A DNA stretch of 64,000 bases from Branchiostoma floridae (Eukaryota; Chordata; Leptocardii; Amphioxiformes; Branchiostomatidae), in the NCBI RefSeq assembly GCF_000003815.2, contig NC_049986.1:14335933-14399932 (forward strand), read 5' to 3'. Made by a program: the position numbers and the translations under genes. Shown in pieces: positions 35,386 through 48,606 of this stretch. Each line of letters opens with the position of its first letter. The stretch's first letter is position 1. Below the pieces are notes generated by a model that worked only from the letters and a program-made list of their open reading frames with translations, did no database searches and had not been told where the DNA came from.

Positions 35386-37825
35386 CCACACCCTCCTTTG
35401 TCACAGATAATGGTGGAAGAAGAGTCCATTGTGATGTCATAAAGGGAATATTCGTTTGTCTTCTTGGTAGTACGGTTAACGTTATGTATGGGAATCAAAG
35501 TTTTTTTATTGACGTTGAATTACAAGTTTATGCTACAAGTAAGCTTTGCGTAATCGTTTTTTAAACACAAAATTGATTTAATAGATAACGTCAACGTTAA
35601 GTCTCTGTCATTCAATCATAAGATAAAACATAACGTTAAGTTAGTAGTTAATTGCAATCAATACTTTATGAACACGGGAACTTCTTTAGATACACGGAAA
35701 TGAATCAGTATGCCATTCGTTTGCTTTCTTCCCTGGACTGATGCTAGTTGTCCGCTTCTGCTGGAAATTTATCGGCACTAAAAAGGTATTGACTTAACGA
35801 CTGACACACGCAGGTACTTAAACATTAGCCTTGGTTACTATATTTATTAGTACTGGGTACACATCACACTTACTAATATGCTGGTGTAATTATGTCATAC
35901 TTATGATCCCACAAAGGGAAAGATTGATGTCGTCCTTGGTGCTGATTGGGCTATCCTGTTGCGCTGCAAGGACTTGCTGGGTGGCGTTTTGTATGGTATT
36001 CACGTGACGATGGACACAGAAATCTCAAGGTGCGTGGTTGTCACCAGACTTTGGTCAGACCTACCTGCTTATATAACTTCCATAAACAACGTCCTTGCTT
36101 TTAGATTTTCAACTTGAAGCCTAGAGCCGAGTATTGTAACTGTTAACGTTAGTCTGTTCCGGATCCAATGGTTGCTACTCCACGGAGCAGCGGTCGACCG
36201 TCGGAAATGAACCATAGCTAACAAGACTTGGCTATCTTCAAACGTAGGGAACAGAATGTCATTGCTTTGAAGCGTCGCAAACGGCACGTGAATGCAACAC
36301 GCCCAGTCTTGGTCAGTGTTTTCTACACTGTTTGCTGGAACGGTTGCCAAGTTTTGAGGGAGAAAGACGTTCTGGAACAGGGTATTGTTAGCTGTTGATG
36401 TTCGTTTAGTATTATTACCTCAGATGACCCAAACAAACCTCCATTCGGGAACAACAAAAAAGTGTCAAAACATTGTTGATTCTGGGAAATATTCCACGTT
36501 CAAACAGTAAATAAGTAAAAGCCAGGTGAGGAAAGAATTTCGTTTGGAAAAAAGGCACCTCTACAAACTCGGTCAAGGGCCCACTAGCATTGCTGGCCAA
36601 AACTCATTTGCAATCTAATATGTAACTTATTTCTGCCGCCACATCAGTGACCTGCTAGTTCCAAAAAAAGAAACTAGCCTTCGTAATTTGATTCACTCAC
36701 AACGTGTACACAATTCCGAATAGCTGTTAAATACTGGTAGTCAATACATGTACTCCATTACCGCCGCAGTCGCGTGGCAATGGGGACATCTGGCGGTTCA
36801 TGAAATAATTGCAGCTACCCAACTGCCATTTACTGCAGTAATATTTATCGGTCGTTGCGGGGCGCTTTTAGACTATACAGAATTGGTGCACTTCATCATG
36901 ACATTAGACGTTTGGTTGACAGGGAAATATCGTGATGACATCAATACTTTTTTTTAATGTACCTTGCTGTCTTTTCTGTCCAAACATGGAAGGCAAAAGG
37001 GAAATCATCATCACACACATCAACAAAACTTTCAAATACTTCCCATTAAAATCAATCCTACTCTAAACAAATGATATTACACATACTAAGAGAGTATCAC
37101 TGAATATATTTATTGGAAATCAATTATGGCATGTATGGATAGTGGTCCTTTTCTCCACAGTGTGCACCCAATGTGCGTGAAAATATTTTGAACTGTAAAA
37201 ATTTTACAATTCTTTTGCATTTGGCATACATGGTGAAATTCAAAGACTTAAAATTACTGGTTGAAAGAGTCTATGTGCTTTGCTGTTTATAAAAGTACCA
37301 GCTTCTTCTTTACAAATCTAGTGGCTGGTGGTATTCTTATAAAATCTGTACATAAGGAGTACCGGTATATCGAACCTATCACACAACAAAACAACATGGC
37401 CAGCAACTGACTACTTTGAACTTTACACACATTAAATATTGCTTTTGAATTCATTTAGGAGACAAAGATTTTTGCTGGCACAATAAGATGTACAGGAATA
37501 GCAGCCATAATGGTTGTATATTGCTCTAATTGGCATATGACAGGCCACACTAGGACAGACCATTTATCAAAGACACATTATGAAGTACATGTACTGCTTA
37601 CTGTAGTTGTGCATTACAAATCCTTTTGGCAAAACAGCTTATCAGTTACAAATGTGCCTGTTACTGCCACAGTGGTAGATACAACAGTAGGGTGCTGATT
37701 TTCAACCCTAAAATGTCTCATTTCATCCACCCCCTTAAAAAGTCAGAAAATATATATGTCATGTAATTGTTGTTGCATGAGATCTTCAATGGTCCCAAGA
37801 AACCACAAACATCCAGTCCAGCCCT
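35386..37825. other. intergenic region between NEU1 copy B and ANKRD45
   Basis: No coding exon recognised. The likely ANKRD45 poly(A) signal is the TTTATT at 37109-37114 (AATAAA on the minus strand), making a 3' UTR of about 0.7 kb. The rest is AT-rich without obvious repeats. Confidence 0.5.
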
Positions 37826-40097
37826 TCACTTCTTGCTTGCTGGCGTTTCAGGCACTGAAAAAGTAGAGAATTAGATTAACGTCAGTAGCATTAGATTAAT
37901 AATCCTGATAAATTCTTCATACTTAGCTTGAAGAATAAGTATAATAGCAAAAGAGATTACTATTGAGTGGACAATGCATTTCACAAGAGGGATCCCAAGA
38001 TTTACGGTTGTTAGTTAAACCAACACAAACTTTGTAAAGCTTCATACACCACTGTAAGTTCCCTACTCACCCTGTCCTGAGATCTTCAGCATTACAGTCT
38101 CCATCTGTTGTTCTAGTTCACTCTTCTTGTCCAGATAGTCCTGAACTGAAGCGTCCGTGGTGTTTTCTAACCACTGTTCCTTCTCTGTCAGAGCTGCATT
38201 TGTGGATGTCTAAAGAAAATACATTAATTCCAATAAATTTCAAGCAATTGATAATCATAGCCTACTAACTATACTTTTCCAAGAAATATACACCAAAAAG
38301 TGAATTAGTTTGGTCACTAAAGATGTTAAGATACAGATGTACAAAACAGTTAATGTTTGTTGCAGCTGATATGCTAAGTTAAAACGAACATAACAAAACT
38401 TTATTTTCATTGTAAGAAGCTCACTTTTTCTTCCTTGGTGAGTTTTGCTGCTCCCATCTTCTCAGGGTCGGCGAGGGTTTCCCTCATTGATGCGACGTAA
38501 GATTTCAATGTTTGTCTCGCTTCTGTGGAGGCACAAGGAATATGTTTTTTTTTACACTTCAGATTCATGTCCTACCACCATTTAGGACACTGCTTATTAT
38601 GTTTTCTTGAAATGAAATGTAATACTTCAACAGCAAAAAATAATAATTTACAAAGATATTTCATCACATTGATTGTGAACCAAACATGTACATATAACTT
38701 AACTTCCCTTACCTTGTCTATCTAGATACTGTACACAGTCCTCCATCGCATATCTGACCGCAATCTCCCGCGCCCGCTCACCGTGGTGCGTTCTCTTCTG
38801 CAGGTCGGCCTGGAACTGAACCAGGATCTTCACACACGCCAGCTTCCCCCAGGACGCTGCTCTGTGGAGCGCTGTGTAACCTGGGAGAAAACAAAGTCCA
38901 CTTTGATACGCAACTCACAGGGGTCTGAACCAGAAATAACAAATAACACAAAAATGGGCTGCATTGATTCAATGTATATTAGACATCTCCAATACTATCT
39001 CTTTTTTATGTGTTGTCCGTATTTGTAATTGTATAGCTGTCCTTCAGTGTAACACGCCAGCTTTGTTTTTGTTGTTGTTGTTATTCTGCTCATAACTTGA
39101 AACAGTTTTACAAAGCACTTGACATTCCTCTGACATTTACTCCTCATGGATGTAACATCATTACTCTATCATATGCTGCCAATCATGTGACAGAACAGTA
39201 TAGGACTAATAAAGATACCTTTTTGTAGTTTGATAGCTTGGCTGTCTCCAGCCTTATTTTTTTTCCCATCCCATTCATTGTTTGGAAGCTCATCTTTTGC
39301 TATGTTAAATCTGTCATTGTAAGACTAGGAAAATACATTACTATCACAGGTCCTGGAGACAGTCCTGTTTGATAGAGAGTACTGGTACATTAATGCCACA
39401 GCCTCACCCCTGGGTGTTGCGATGTTTGGGTCAGCCCCTCGGACCAGCAGCTCCTTCACCACATTGTCCCTCCCCAGCATGGAGGCCATGTCCAGTGGAG
39501 ACTTCCCTTCCAGGTCTCTCTCATTCAGTCTCTCCTGATCACAGATGGAGAAAATCACATTGAAGAACGTGTGACAACATGTGTCATCACATGACACTTA
39601 AGTATTAATCAAGTCAAGAATGAAACCTGAATTATCATGGGCTGAGGTTTTATTCTTTTGTCTTTTGGATTTTTTTCCATGAAGCTCTCTCCAACCTTCC
39701 ATTACAAATATATCCCTTGCTAACACTTGGTACACAGAGGAAGAACTAGTCGTATTTTGTCGTACATGTGTATAAACGCAGACTGCAGCATATAATGATG
39801 GAATCCTTGGGGACTATGTTAGTCAATTAAAGCCATAACGTTAGAGGATTATGTTATATCGCAGTCTCTAAGGTCAGATCCATCAAAACAGAATCTGCAA
39901 CTGTGAGCACAAGCATCATGAGTCTCCCATACCTGGATCTCAGGGTGGTAAGGGTCCTCTTCATCGTCCAAAGCCCGGCACAGTCGTGACACTTCCCCGC
40001 TCAGAGCAGCAGCCATGGCCAAGTTGATGCTCAGATCCGGAGGAGGGGGGGCGGGCTCCTCCGATTCTTGGTTTTCTTCTTCCTGGGCCGCCGTCAT
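37826..40097 (-). CDS. ANKRD45: ANKRD45-like ankyrin-repeat protein (6 exons)
   Basis: Minus-strand exons: 40097-39933, 39534-39408, 38880-38713, 38522-38425, 38209-38071, 37854-37826, all phase-consistent, about 241 residues. The N-terminus is acidic (QEEENQESEE). Ankyrin repeats follow: GKSPLDMASMLGRDNVVKEL with VRGADPNIATPRG, then YTALHRAASWGKLACVKIL. After these comes RAREIAVRYAMEDCVQYLD, and a C-terminal part EKEQWLENTTDASVQDYLDK that resembles the lid end of Hsp70 substrate-binding domains, as in vertebrate ANKRD45. Vertebrate ANKRD45 is associated with ciliated cells and the cell cycle. The gene is head to head with KLHL20, as I recall for human 1q25. The short last exon encodes PETPASKK. 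Confidence 0.9.
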
Positions 40098-40380
40098 GGC
40101 TCAAACTAGAATCAATCAGCTAAACAATGAAGGTACAAACGCACACAGGCGTGCTTGATTCGAAAACTTACTGCAAAACAGGAGAAAAGTCCAGCAAAAT
40201 ATTCCAGACAAGTCTCCAACTTTTTAGTTGTAGCAACGGCGTGACGTCACGAAGGACGAGTCCACTTTTATAAACAGGGGGCGGCGGGTTCGTTAATATG
40301 TGAGTTCCCGGATGAATATCCCACAAAGCATCGCTGTTTCCGGAAAGGTACGCTTTGTACAGACCAGACATTTCGGAGGC
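40098..40380. promoter_or_regulatory. bidirectional ANKRD45/KLHL20 promoter with X-box and CRE
   Basis: Short, GC-richer spacer between the ANKRD45 start and the presumed KLHL20 first exon. It holds GTTGTAGCAAC (40227-40237), an RFX-type X-box of imperfect palindrome form, and the full CRE palindrome TGACGTCA at 40242-40249, five bases apart. Both sites are about 130-150 bases from the ANKRD45 ATG. Confidence 0.6.
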
Positions 40381-40410
40381 AAATTTCTCCAAAAAGTCAC
40401 GTTTTACAGG
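40381..40410 (+). other. probable end of KLHL20 5' UTR exon (splice donor at 40411)
   Basis: TTTTACAG|GTAAGAATG is a strong donor in the sense of KLHL20, about 1 kb upstream of the acceptor at 41455 that opens the first coding exon. The 5' end of this exon is not determinable from sequence. Confidence 0.45.
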
Positions 40411-41483
40411 TAAGAATGACGTTTTTGTCGGTATACAAGAAAGAATTGAACACCTGTGCACAGTTTTAGAGTGGCTTATCAAGAGACAGCGAAATGGTAT
40501 GCGTTTTTCAGGGACGTGTCCTCGGGAAAATGACGTCAGGTCGAACGCCATGTTTGTTTGTGTCTGCTACATCTGTCAGTAGAAATCAAAGAAAGTGAAC
40601 TTCTACTGTTTAAAAACAGATTTTTACGGAACCTAGTTACTCTAATATTGTAATATACTAGATGTTGAACATAATCCACCCTTTGGTGATTGACTGTAAA
40701 TCCCATAGAAGAAACAGTTTTAACCTGTTGGAATATGAAAGGATGATCAAGGAATGTTGATATTTTCAATATTTTTGTCTTTATATTATAATAATGCTGC
40801 ATATGTTTAGGTGTGTTTTCATCTTGTACAGATCACATTATGTATGTCACGCCCAGAACAAAGTCAAACATTTGCAGCCATGATCCAATAACACAAGAAC
40901 TGTAATATGATTATTGAAAATTGAAATTACATTTTTTCCTGCCATCAGCAAACATGTAATAGTATTGCCCAATGCCCATCAAGATATTCAACAAAGACAC
41001 CAATTGGTATGCACTCCATCATTCTCCTCATGACAGCTGTTTATATTAGTTTCCATGTGCAGCGTTGGTCTTAATCTGTGTCAGATTCAGAGTCATATGA
41101 ATCTTTATAATGACAAAGTCTTTATCTTTTCGATACGATATCACACCCAGGGAGTGAGGTGCCCTTGCCTGACCAGTGGTGGTAGTTTCAAACAAAATGG
41201 TGCAATGAAAACGAAATCATTCAAAAAGTGCAGTGCTATACATCTTGGCTTGCTAGGTCATAGTGTCGGTCCCATACTGCTGTATTAGCAACAGGAAAAA
41301 TTAAGAGGGTTCTTCTGCATTCTAACGATGTCAATTGTCAACAGTTCCACATGCCCCATTGTCAAACTAAGTTTCTATCAGTCATTGTGTGGGGTTTGAC
41401 CTGCTGTAGACTAGACATGCTTCACCGCTTCCACATCTGTGTTTGTTCTTTCCAGCCCAGTGACAAGAGTCGACTGTCAGGCG

Positions 41484-44400
41484 ATGGCTGCCCACATGCA
41501 CCCTGTCACTCCGCAGGAGGAGGAAGTGCCACGCGCCAGGATGGCATATTCCTCTGACAAGCACCCCAGGCAAACGTTAGAGGCCATCAACTCCCTACGC
41601 AAGCGACGGGAGCTCTGCGACGTGGTGTTGATCGTCGGCGACCGTAGGATCTATGCCCACCGCGTCATCCTCGCCGCCTGTAGCCCTTACTTCCACGCCA
41701 TGTTCACGGGGGAGTTGGCGGAAAGTCGACAGACTGAAGTGATCATTCGGGACATTGACGAGCGGGCCATGGAGCTGCTGATAGACTTTGCGTACACGTC
41801 CCAGATCACAGTGGAGGAGAGCAATGTCCAGACGCTCCTGCCCGCAGCATGCCTGCTGCAACTGCAGGAGATTCAGGAGGTCTGCTGCGAGTTTCTGAAA
41901 AGACAATTGGACCCATCAAACTGTCTGGGCATCAGAGCCTTCGCGGACACTCATGCGTGTAGAGAACTCTTAAGAGTGGCAGATAAGTTTACACAACACA
42001 ATTTCCAAGAGGTAAGAAAGAGGAGAAGAATTCATTTCACACATGTGGTCACTCCATACTTACAATAAAATGTTGTGGTGTGATGTTTTATATTCAACAT
42101 ATGAATGCAAATGGTTTCGTGCTACATGCAAAATGGTTGTAAGTGCAGATCACTATTTTGCTAAGAAATTCCTGAGATTGTTTCCGCCAATGCTTTTCAA
42201 ATGGCAACACAATTAGTGTGCAGGTGTGTGCTGGTACCTGTTTATAAACAGTATTGCAGATATGTCCCGTAAACCTACCTTTTCTCCTGGAGGCCTGACC
42301 TGAATACCGTACATGCCAACACCTCAGCACATTTGTCCACAGCTGGTTTGTAGGTTTGGGAACCACTGACAGGGTTTGAAGGAAATGTCAGTTACTACAA
42401 ACAGTGCTGCAGGACCTACCAGGAGACTTAAGCTCATGAAAACATCTCCTGCTATTATTAGTATGACATATTCACACTGCAGATATGATCCATACCATGC
42501 AAAACATAAACTTTATTAAGTCGCACAACAAGTAGTTTACACCTGACCCAGTAGCAGAACTCAAAATGAAAATCACTGTAAAATGTTTTAGCTCAAATCA
42601 AATTCTTATGTGATGTAATTGATTAGAAATCTCATATACATCAGGTTTGATTGTGACCATGGCCTTTATTTTTTCATTGAATGCAATGCATATCATTATT
42701 ACTTTGATTTTAGTACTTTTTTGTTTAATTTTCCTGTACAAATACCTGTACAAATGTAATGCCAGAGTTTGCCAACAGAGTAATTAAGATGTTCCTTTTC
42801 ATTGGCCTAGGTAATGGAAAGTGAAGAGTTCATGCTGCTGCCAGCCAATCAGTTGATAGATATCATCTCCAGCGATGAGCTGAATGTCCGTAGTGAGGAA
42901 CAGGTCTATAATGCTGTCATGTCATGGGTCAGATACAACCTGCCAGAGAGAAGAAATCAGTTACCTATGGTACGTATTGCTTGGCAATGATATAAATCTT
43001 ATTAAAAGTTCTAAGTTGGCTATGCTGCATGGATTACAGTCTTATAAAGTAGCATGATTTCTTTTTTATTTGACAGTGTTTGGAATCTTGCTGATGCATC
43101 ACTTTTTTGTTGTGTGTGAATCAGTGCCTCCTACCAGAACTGCACCAAACAGCAGTCTCCAAAGCTTGCTACAGAAATAGTTTGGAAACATGTTGCCCTG
43201 TGTTTCAGTAACCTTACTAGGAAGAGAGTCCATGTGATTTACATACAATTTTAAGCAATGTATATTCTTATCTCATACCCAAAAGTCATCATTATTGTAC
43301 AATTTATGACCAACACTAATACTTTGCTTTTATGTGCTGTCCTCCCTGCAGGTGTTACAACATGTGAGACTGCCTCTCCTAAGCCCCAAGTTTTTAGTAG
43401 GAACTGTTGGTGCAGACCTTCTTGTAAAAAGCGATGAGACTTGCCGAGACCTCGTAGACGAAGCCAAGAACTACCTGTTGTTGCCCCAAGAGAGACCGTT
43501 GATGCAAGGACCAAGGACACGCCCACGCAAACCTATCCGCTGTGGGGAGGTGCTCTTTGCAGGTACGCATCATTCGTATTCTAAGGATCTGTTTGTGTGT
43601 CACTCTTATTTGTACTTAATCTTTGAATGATTCCTTTATTTCCCTACAAGATATTTAAAAACCTTTGCCAGTAACCTGTGTGTAAGGGGATGGGAGTCTA
43701 AAATGATCCAAAGTACCAATAGGAAACAGTTAAGAATTTTTGGGAACCTTTTTGATAAATGCAAAGTCATCTGTGAGTCATCTTTCCAAAGAAAACACTG
43801 AAAGGCATGTAAAGCCTTACAAATGCTTGTGCAGTTTTTGTGATTCTTTGGTTTTTGTGGTCTTTTTCTTGAGTTTGTTTGTCATCCTGTAGTATGTCTT
43901 TGCTGTTGTGAATTTGTGCACCATTGTTGTCTTGTTGTGGACATCTGTCATGTTGGTCAGAGTTTGTCCAGTGTTGTCCAGTCAGCTCAATGACATTAGC
44001 TAGAACTGTAGTCGCAAGAACAGTCATAGTCTGGAGCTGTAGCATTAACAGTTGGTAGATGGTAAAGGCCAAGAGAATGTATAATTAGCTGTTAGCTGTT
44101 AGCATTTTACTCTGTCTTGAAAGAACTTGATATCTGGGCTATCAAGTCTAACTTTAGAGGAGCAAAAAGTCTTTTGTTTGTAGTTTGAAGGTAATAAGAT
44201 TTCTACATTTGAAACTGAAGTCAAAGTCAGAGAATCACAGATGCAGCTATTTCTGCTGTGTCGGCTGTTTGGACAATGGAGCGAACAAACAGGGTTACAT
44301 CATGTATCTTGGGTTTGTATATTTTCAGTTATTTTGTTGGGGCAAAATCAATGCTACAATTATTCCACAAACACAGTTTAACTTTTATGTGCATGTTTTT

Positions 44401-47400
44401 TATTCTTGTTTTACGACTGCCACTGGTATCATGAAAAGCAGGTGTTTGTTTGCTGATCATCATGTATCTGTCTAGTCATATAATGATCAACGCTTTTTAA
44501 GCTGCATGTGAAACTGTATTTTTGCTCAGTCTATGTGTATAAAGTAGTCACTTTTTTATGTTGTAACTCTTGGTGCATTTCATGTGAATATTCAATATCT
44601 CACATGCCAGACCATCTGAAATTAATCTAAATCTGACTTGCCCTGTGTAGTACTCTCTATATGAAGATAGGAAAATAAAAATAAAAGTGATTTTGAAGCT
44701 TGTAGGACATTGGAGGACGATTGGTCGTTGATCATTGAGCTCGTGTTGGTACATTGCTGGTAACTGTTGGCCAACTTGACAGAGTCTCCGGCGCGTCTGT
44801 CTGGTCTGGACCTAACGATAAACGTTAGAAACTGTCCTTGCAGTGGGCGGCTGGTGCAGCGGGGACGCCATCTCCAGCGTGGAGCGGTACGACCCCCAGA
44901 CCCACGAGTGGCGCATGGTGGCGTCCATGAGCAAGCGGAGGTGTGGCGTCGGCGTGGCAGTGCTGGATGATCTGCTGTACGCTGTGGGCGGCCATGATGG
45001 ATCATCCTACCTCAACAGTATTGAGAGGTGGGAGAAGGCAACATGATTGTCTAAAAATGATGATAATACTAATGATAGTTTATTGATTTCAGTTCCAATC
45101 TCCAAATACATTGCAGTGCTGTAACAGTGTAACACACTAAATTGCATATTCAGGCATTAAAACAAACACATGGGTACATTAAAACTACCTCAACAGTATT
45201 GAGAGGTGGGAGAAGGCAACATGACTCTTAGTTATGATATTCATGTTTGTCTTAGTTATACTACTCATCACATATCTGGCTTAAGTGTGCACCCGTAAAG
45301 TCTAACCAATACTCTGGCAACCTCGGCTGTATGTCAGTTTAACAGTATTGAGAGGTGGGTGACCTTAAACGAACATGAGTCTCTTAGTTATGATGTTTAT
45401 CGAAAAGAGTAGATCAAAGATAGAAAAGAGTAGATAAAGATGAAGATCATTACAGAATGGAAATATTACAGTTGCAGCAAACTATAGCATCAATCCAAGA
45501 AGTTTTCCTATCTCCAATCCTAGTTTGCTAAGTTTCCTTTATGCAGAGTTATGGACAGTGATATGGCACTCCAGATGTCTGTAACAAACTGCATTTCTCA
45601 CTCGCTTATCAAATCATCAATGTTCAAATTTTCCATCTACCAAATTTCCTCACTTCCGAGCTTTCCATAGCCATTTACTACTGATTTCCCGGACGCTGGC
45701 GTCCTCCCTATCGCAAAGAATGACCGTGTCAAGCGTAAGGTGGCTGATAACCGAAAGTGTGCACTTAACATGATGTCCGGTCGCGCCCGTCTGCAGGAAG
45801 ACATCCATAAGAAAAAGTCGTGTTCCCCATTTGCCTAATTGTCTCCAATCAGAGGAGGTGAGATGGGCCGGTGCAGACAGGTTCTGCAGGAGAAGAATGG
45901 GCAGAGTAAATGTGGAGATAAATCAGCCCTTGTTAGCAGGCAATTTAGTTGTCTTGTCCACCTCAGGCTGTCAGAGATAAGCATGGCCAGGCTTCTAGCT
46001 CTGCTGAATTTATAGTCGGCTGGAGCTCAGATCGCAGGTCGTCCACAAACTTTCTTGTAGGGAGATGTACAGCTTGTGCTCACTGGAAAAGGCATCAGAA
46101 CTGAAGTTAGAGTTTTAAATTACCAGTAGAAAATGCAATAGCCATTGAACCTCATCCAGATCCTAGTACACTTCAGCTAGCACATAAATCAGCTGTATGT
46201 GATGATTTATAAATCAGTCGTACCGTAACAAGGGTAGTAAAACCATAATTATTGTACAAAACAACTTTATGACATATACATGTACTTCTACGTAACTTGT
46301 TTGAGTAAATTTATTGAGTAGATCTTGTAGTGTCTTTTTGTATCCAAAGATCTACTGATAGATTGAATAAATGAAATGAAATGTTTTGTGACGCAAAGAA
46401 ATGTTTATCAATGATTATCAACTAGCCTGTGTACTAGTATGTTTTGTTTTTCCATGTACCCATGTACATGATGCCTGGTTGTGTTTCAGGTACGACCCTC
46501 AGACAAACCAGTGGTCGAGTGACGTGGCGCCGACGAGCACGTGCCGCACCAGCGTGGGTGTGGCGGTGTTGGACGGATATCTGTACGCTGTGGGGGGACA
46601 GGACGGGGTCAGCTGTCTCAACATTGTAGAGAGGTGAGCATCTCCCATAGCAATGTGCAGACATCTTATACATAGCTGAAAGATACTTTGAACTTTCTGT
46701 TCAGCTCTTATATATTAGTTTTTGGCCATTTCTACCGATGTAGTGACATATTCTGTGTTAGTCGTAGCAATGTGCAGACATCATCATAGCTGACAAAGTG
46801 TTGAGATTGCTAAGGAATGAAAGATACTTGGACTTGCCTGTTCAGGTCTTAAATATTAGTGTTTAGCCATTTCTAGGTACATTTTTACAATGAAAAGACA
46901 TGTTTTGTGTTAGTCTTTGAGTAAGTGAGATATGAAGTTGTCAGTGTTGTACGTGTAGAAATGTAAAAATATTACAGTAGTAATGTTCATGACTGTGACG
47001 TCATCTGCATTTGACCGTTCATTTTGCTCCAGCACTAACACATGTACATGTTGTCCCATGGTTGTGTTGGCAGGTATGAACCACAGTCCAACCGGTGGAC
47101 CAAGGTAGCATCTATGAGTACACGGAGACTGGGAGTGGCCGTGGCAGTGTTGGGAGGGTACCTGTATGCTGTGGGAGGATCAGATGGGACATCACCCCTC
47201 AACTCAGGTAACAATGGTTCATCCCTTCCTGTTTTTCTTTGTAAGTTTAGGTTATCTAAATTGTAAGGTATATCTACACACATGTGCAAAACCCTGAGAA
47301 AGAGCTAGTTACACTTTAATCATGATGTTGGAACACTGCCAGACTTAACTGTCTTATCACCAGTAGTTTTACAGTTGGAGACCAGGATGCCAGACATTAT

Positions 47401-48606
47401 AGGAAGTTCTCTGATAAAAGTTGTATCAGTTTGTAAAAGTTACACTCAGCCCACAATTATAGACTTGAACTTGACTGAGTTCCTCAAAAGAAGATTTAGC
47501 CTTCAGCATCAGTGAAGGAAAGATGACCATCATACACTTGACTCCAAGTGTTGTCCTCAGTGTTAGGGTCATCCCTATCTTTCCTTTATTACTGCCCAAG
47601 GGATGCCATCTTTGTTATCAGAAACTATTTACTAGTATGTTGCCATTGACCAAAGTCCACAAGTTTACTTCAGTGTTTTGTACAGGATGTTTTCATTTCC
47701 AAGCACTGCCATACATTTTTTACCATTGCCTTTTCCCTCAGTTGAAAGATATGACCCCAGAACCAACAGGTGGTACCCTATAGCGCCCATGGGCACGAGA
47801 CGGAAACACCTGGGCTGTTCTGTCTACAACGATAAGCTGTACGCTGTCGGGGGACGGGATGACGCAACAGAGTTGAGCAGCGCCGAGTGTTACGATCCCA
47901 GGATGAACGCGTGGAGTCCTGTCGTGGCTATGAGCTCACGAAGAAGTGGGGTAAGTAAAGGGACTTAACTATGTCTAGTATACATGTATTGTAAATGTGA
48001 TGGGGTTTAGTGTTAATTAGGCTTTCTTGTATTCAGCTAGAGGAAAGGGTATGTCACCCCATAAGGGGCGGTATAACCTCAATGGTGCTGTAATACACCG
48101 TATTACTAGGCTTCTTTGTAAAGGTGTATTGCTATGTGGCCCCATGCTATTGATTGTAATGGGTTTTCAGAAATTGATTAGTGTAGCACTGAATAGTTGT
48201 CATCTATTGATAAGCCTCTGAAAAGGTGACCCAAGATAACACAGTACTAGCATTTATTTGTTTATGACGATTTACCCCATAAACTGAAGGGCATGAAATT
48301 ATACAAATATCAATTAATCATAGCCTTTCAATAGGTTAGAACATTTGTACAGCAAAGTGCTTCTTGTGTTGTCCAGTGTCCATAAGTTCGCTTTCTTTCA
48401 TGTTACCATTCTAGGTCGGACTAGCAGTTGTAAATGGTCAACTACTTGCAGTGGGAGGCTTTGACGGAACCACGTACCTAAAAACGATAGAAATATACGA
48501 CCCTGACGCGAACACGTGGCGGATGTACGGCGGGATGAACTATCGCAGACTAGGAGGGGGAGTCGGGGTAGTGAAGATGCCACAGTGCGAGTCCCACCTC
48601 TGGTGA
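41484..48606 (+). CDS. KLHL20: KLHL20, BTB-BACK-Kelch adaptor of a Cullin-3 ubiquitin ligase
   Basis: Substrate adaptor for Cul3-RING ligase. Coding exons: 41484-42011 (exon opens at 41456), 42811-42969, 43352-43562, 44844-45027, 46490-46633, 47074-47207, 47742-47950, 48415-48606, all in phase, about 600 residues. [23 protein letters not shown] and [44 protein letters not shown] and [20 protein letters not shown]. Six Kelch blades follow, with AVGG repeats ([20 protein letters not shown] onward) to [17 protein letters not shown] and the ending ESHLW. Identity to vertebrate KLHL20 is very high. The start at 41484 has a Kozak-like context (GCGATGG). It is divergent from ANKRD45. Confidence 0.97.
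42012..42810 (+). other. KLHL20 intron 1 (coding part)
   Basis: Ordinary AT-rich intron bounded by GAG|GTAAGA and CCTAG|GTA. No other feature seen. Confidence 0.6.
43563..44843 (+). other. KLHL20 intron between BACK and Kelch exons
   Basis: Phase 1 intron from GCAG|GTACGC to CTTGCAG. Low-complexity TTG/TTTG-rich patches near 43830-43930; nothing else identified. Confidence 0.5.
45008..45375 (+). repeat. dispersed copies of the KLHL20 exon 4 end and donor
   Basis: The exon end ACAGTATTGAGAG|GTGGG (true donor after 45027) recurs within the following intron near 45190-45215 and 45345-45362. The second copy also repeats GAGAAGGCAACATGA and the preceding CTACCTC. Copies 2 and 3 share CTTAGTTATGAT downstream. 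These are decoy donors with no acceptor in front. Confidence 0.85.
46633..46910. repeat. two-copy direct duplication in a KLHL20 intron
   Basis: AGCAATGTGCAGACATC, AAAGATACTT, CTGTTCAG and GCCATTTCTA occur in the same order at about 46650-46735 and 46765-46880. The first copy begins about 17 bases after the donor at 46634. Confidence 0.75.
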
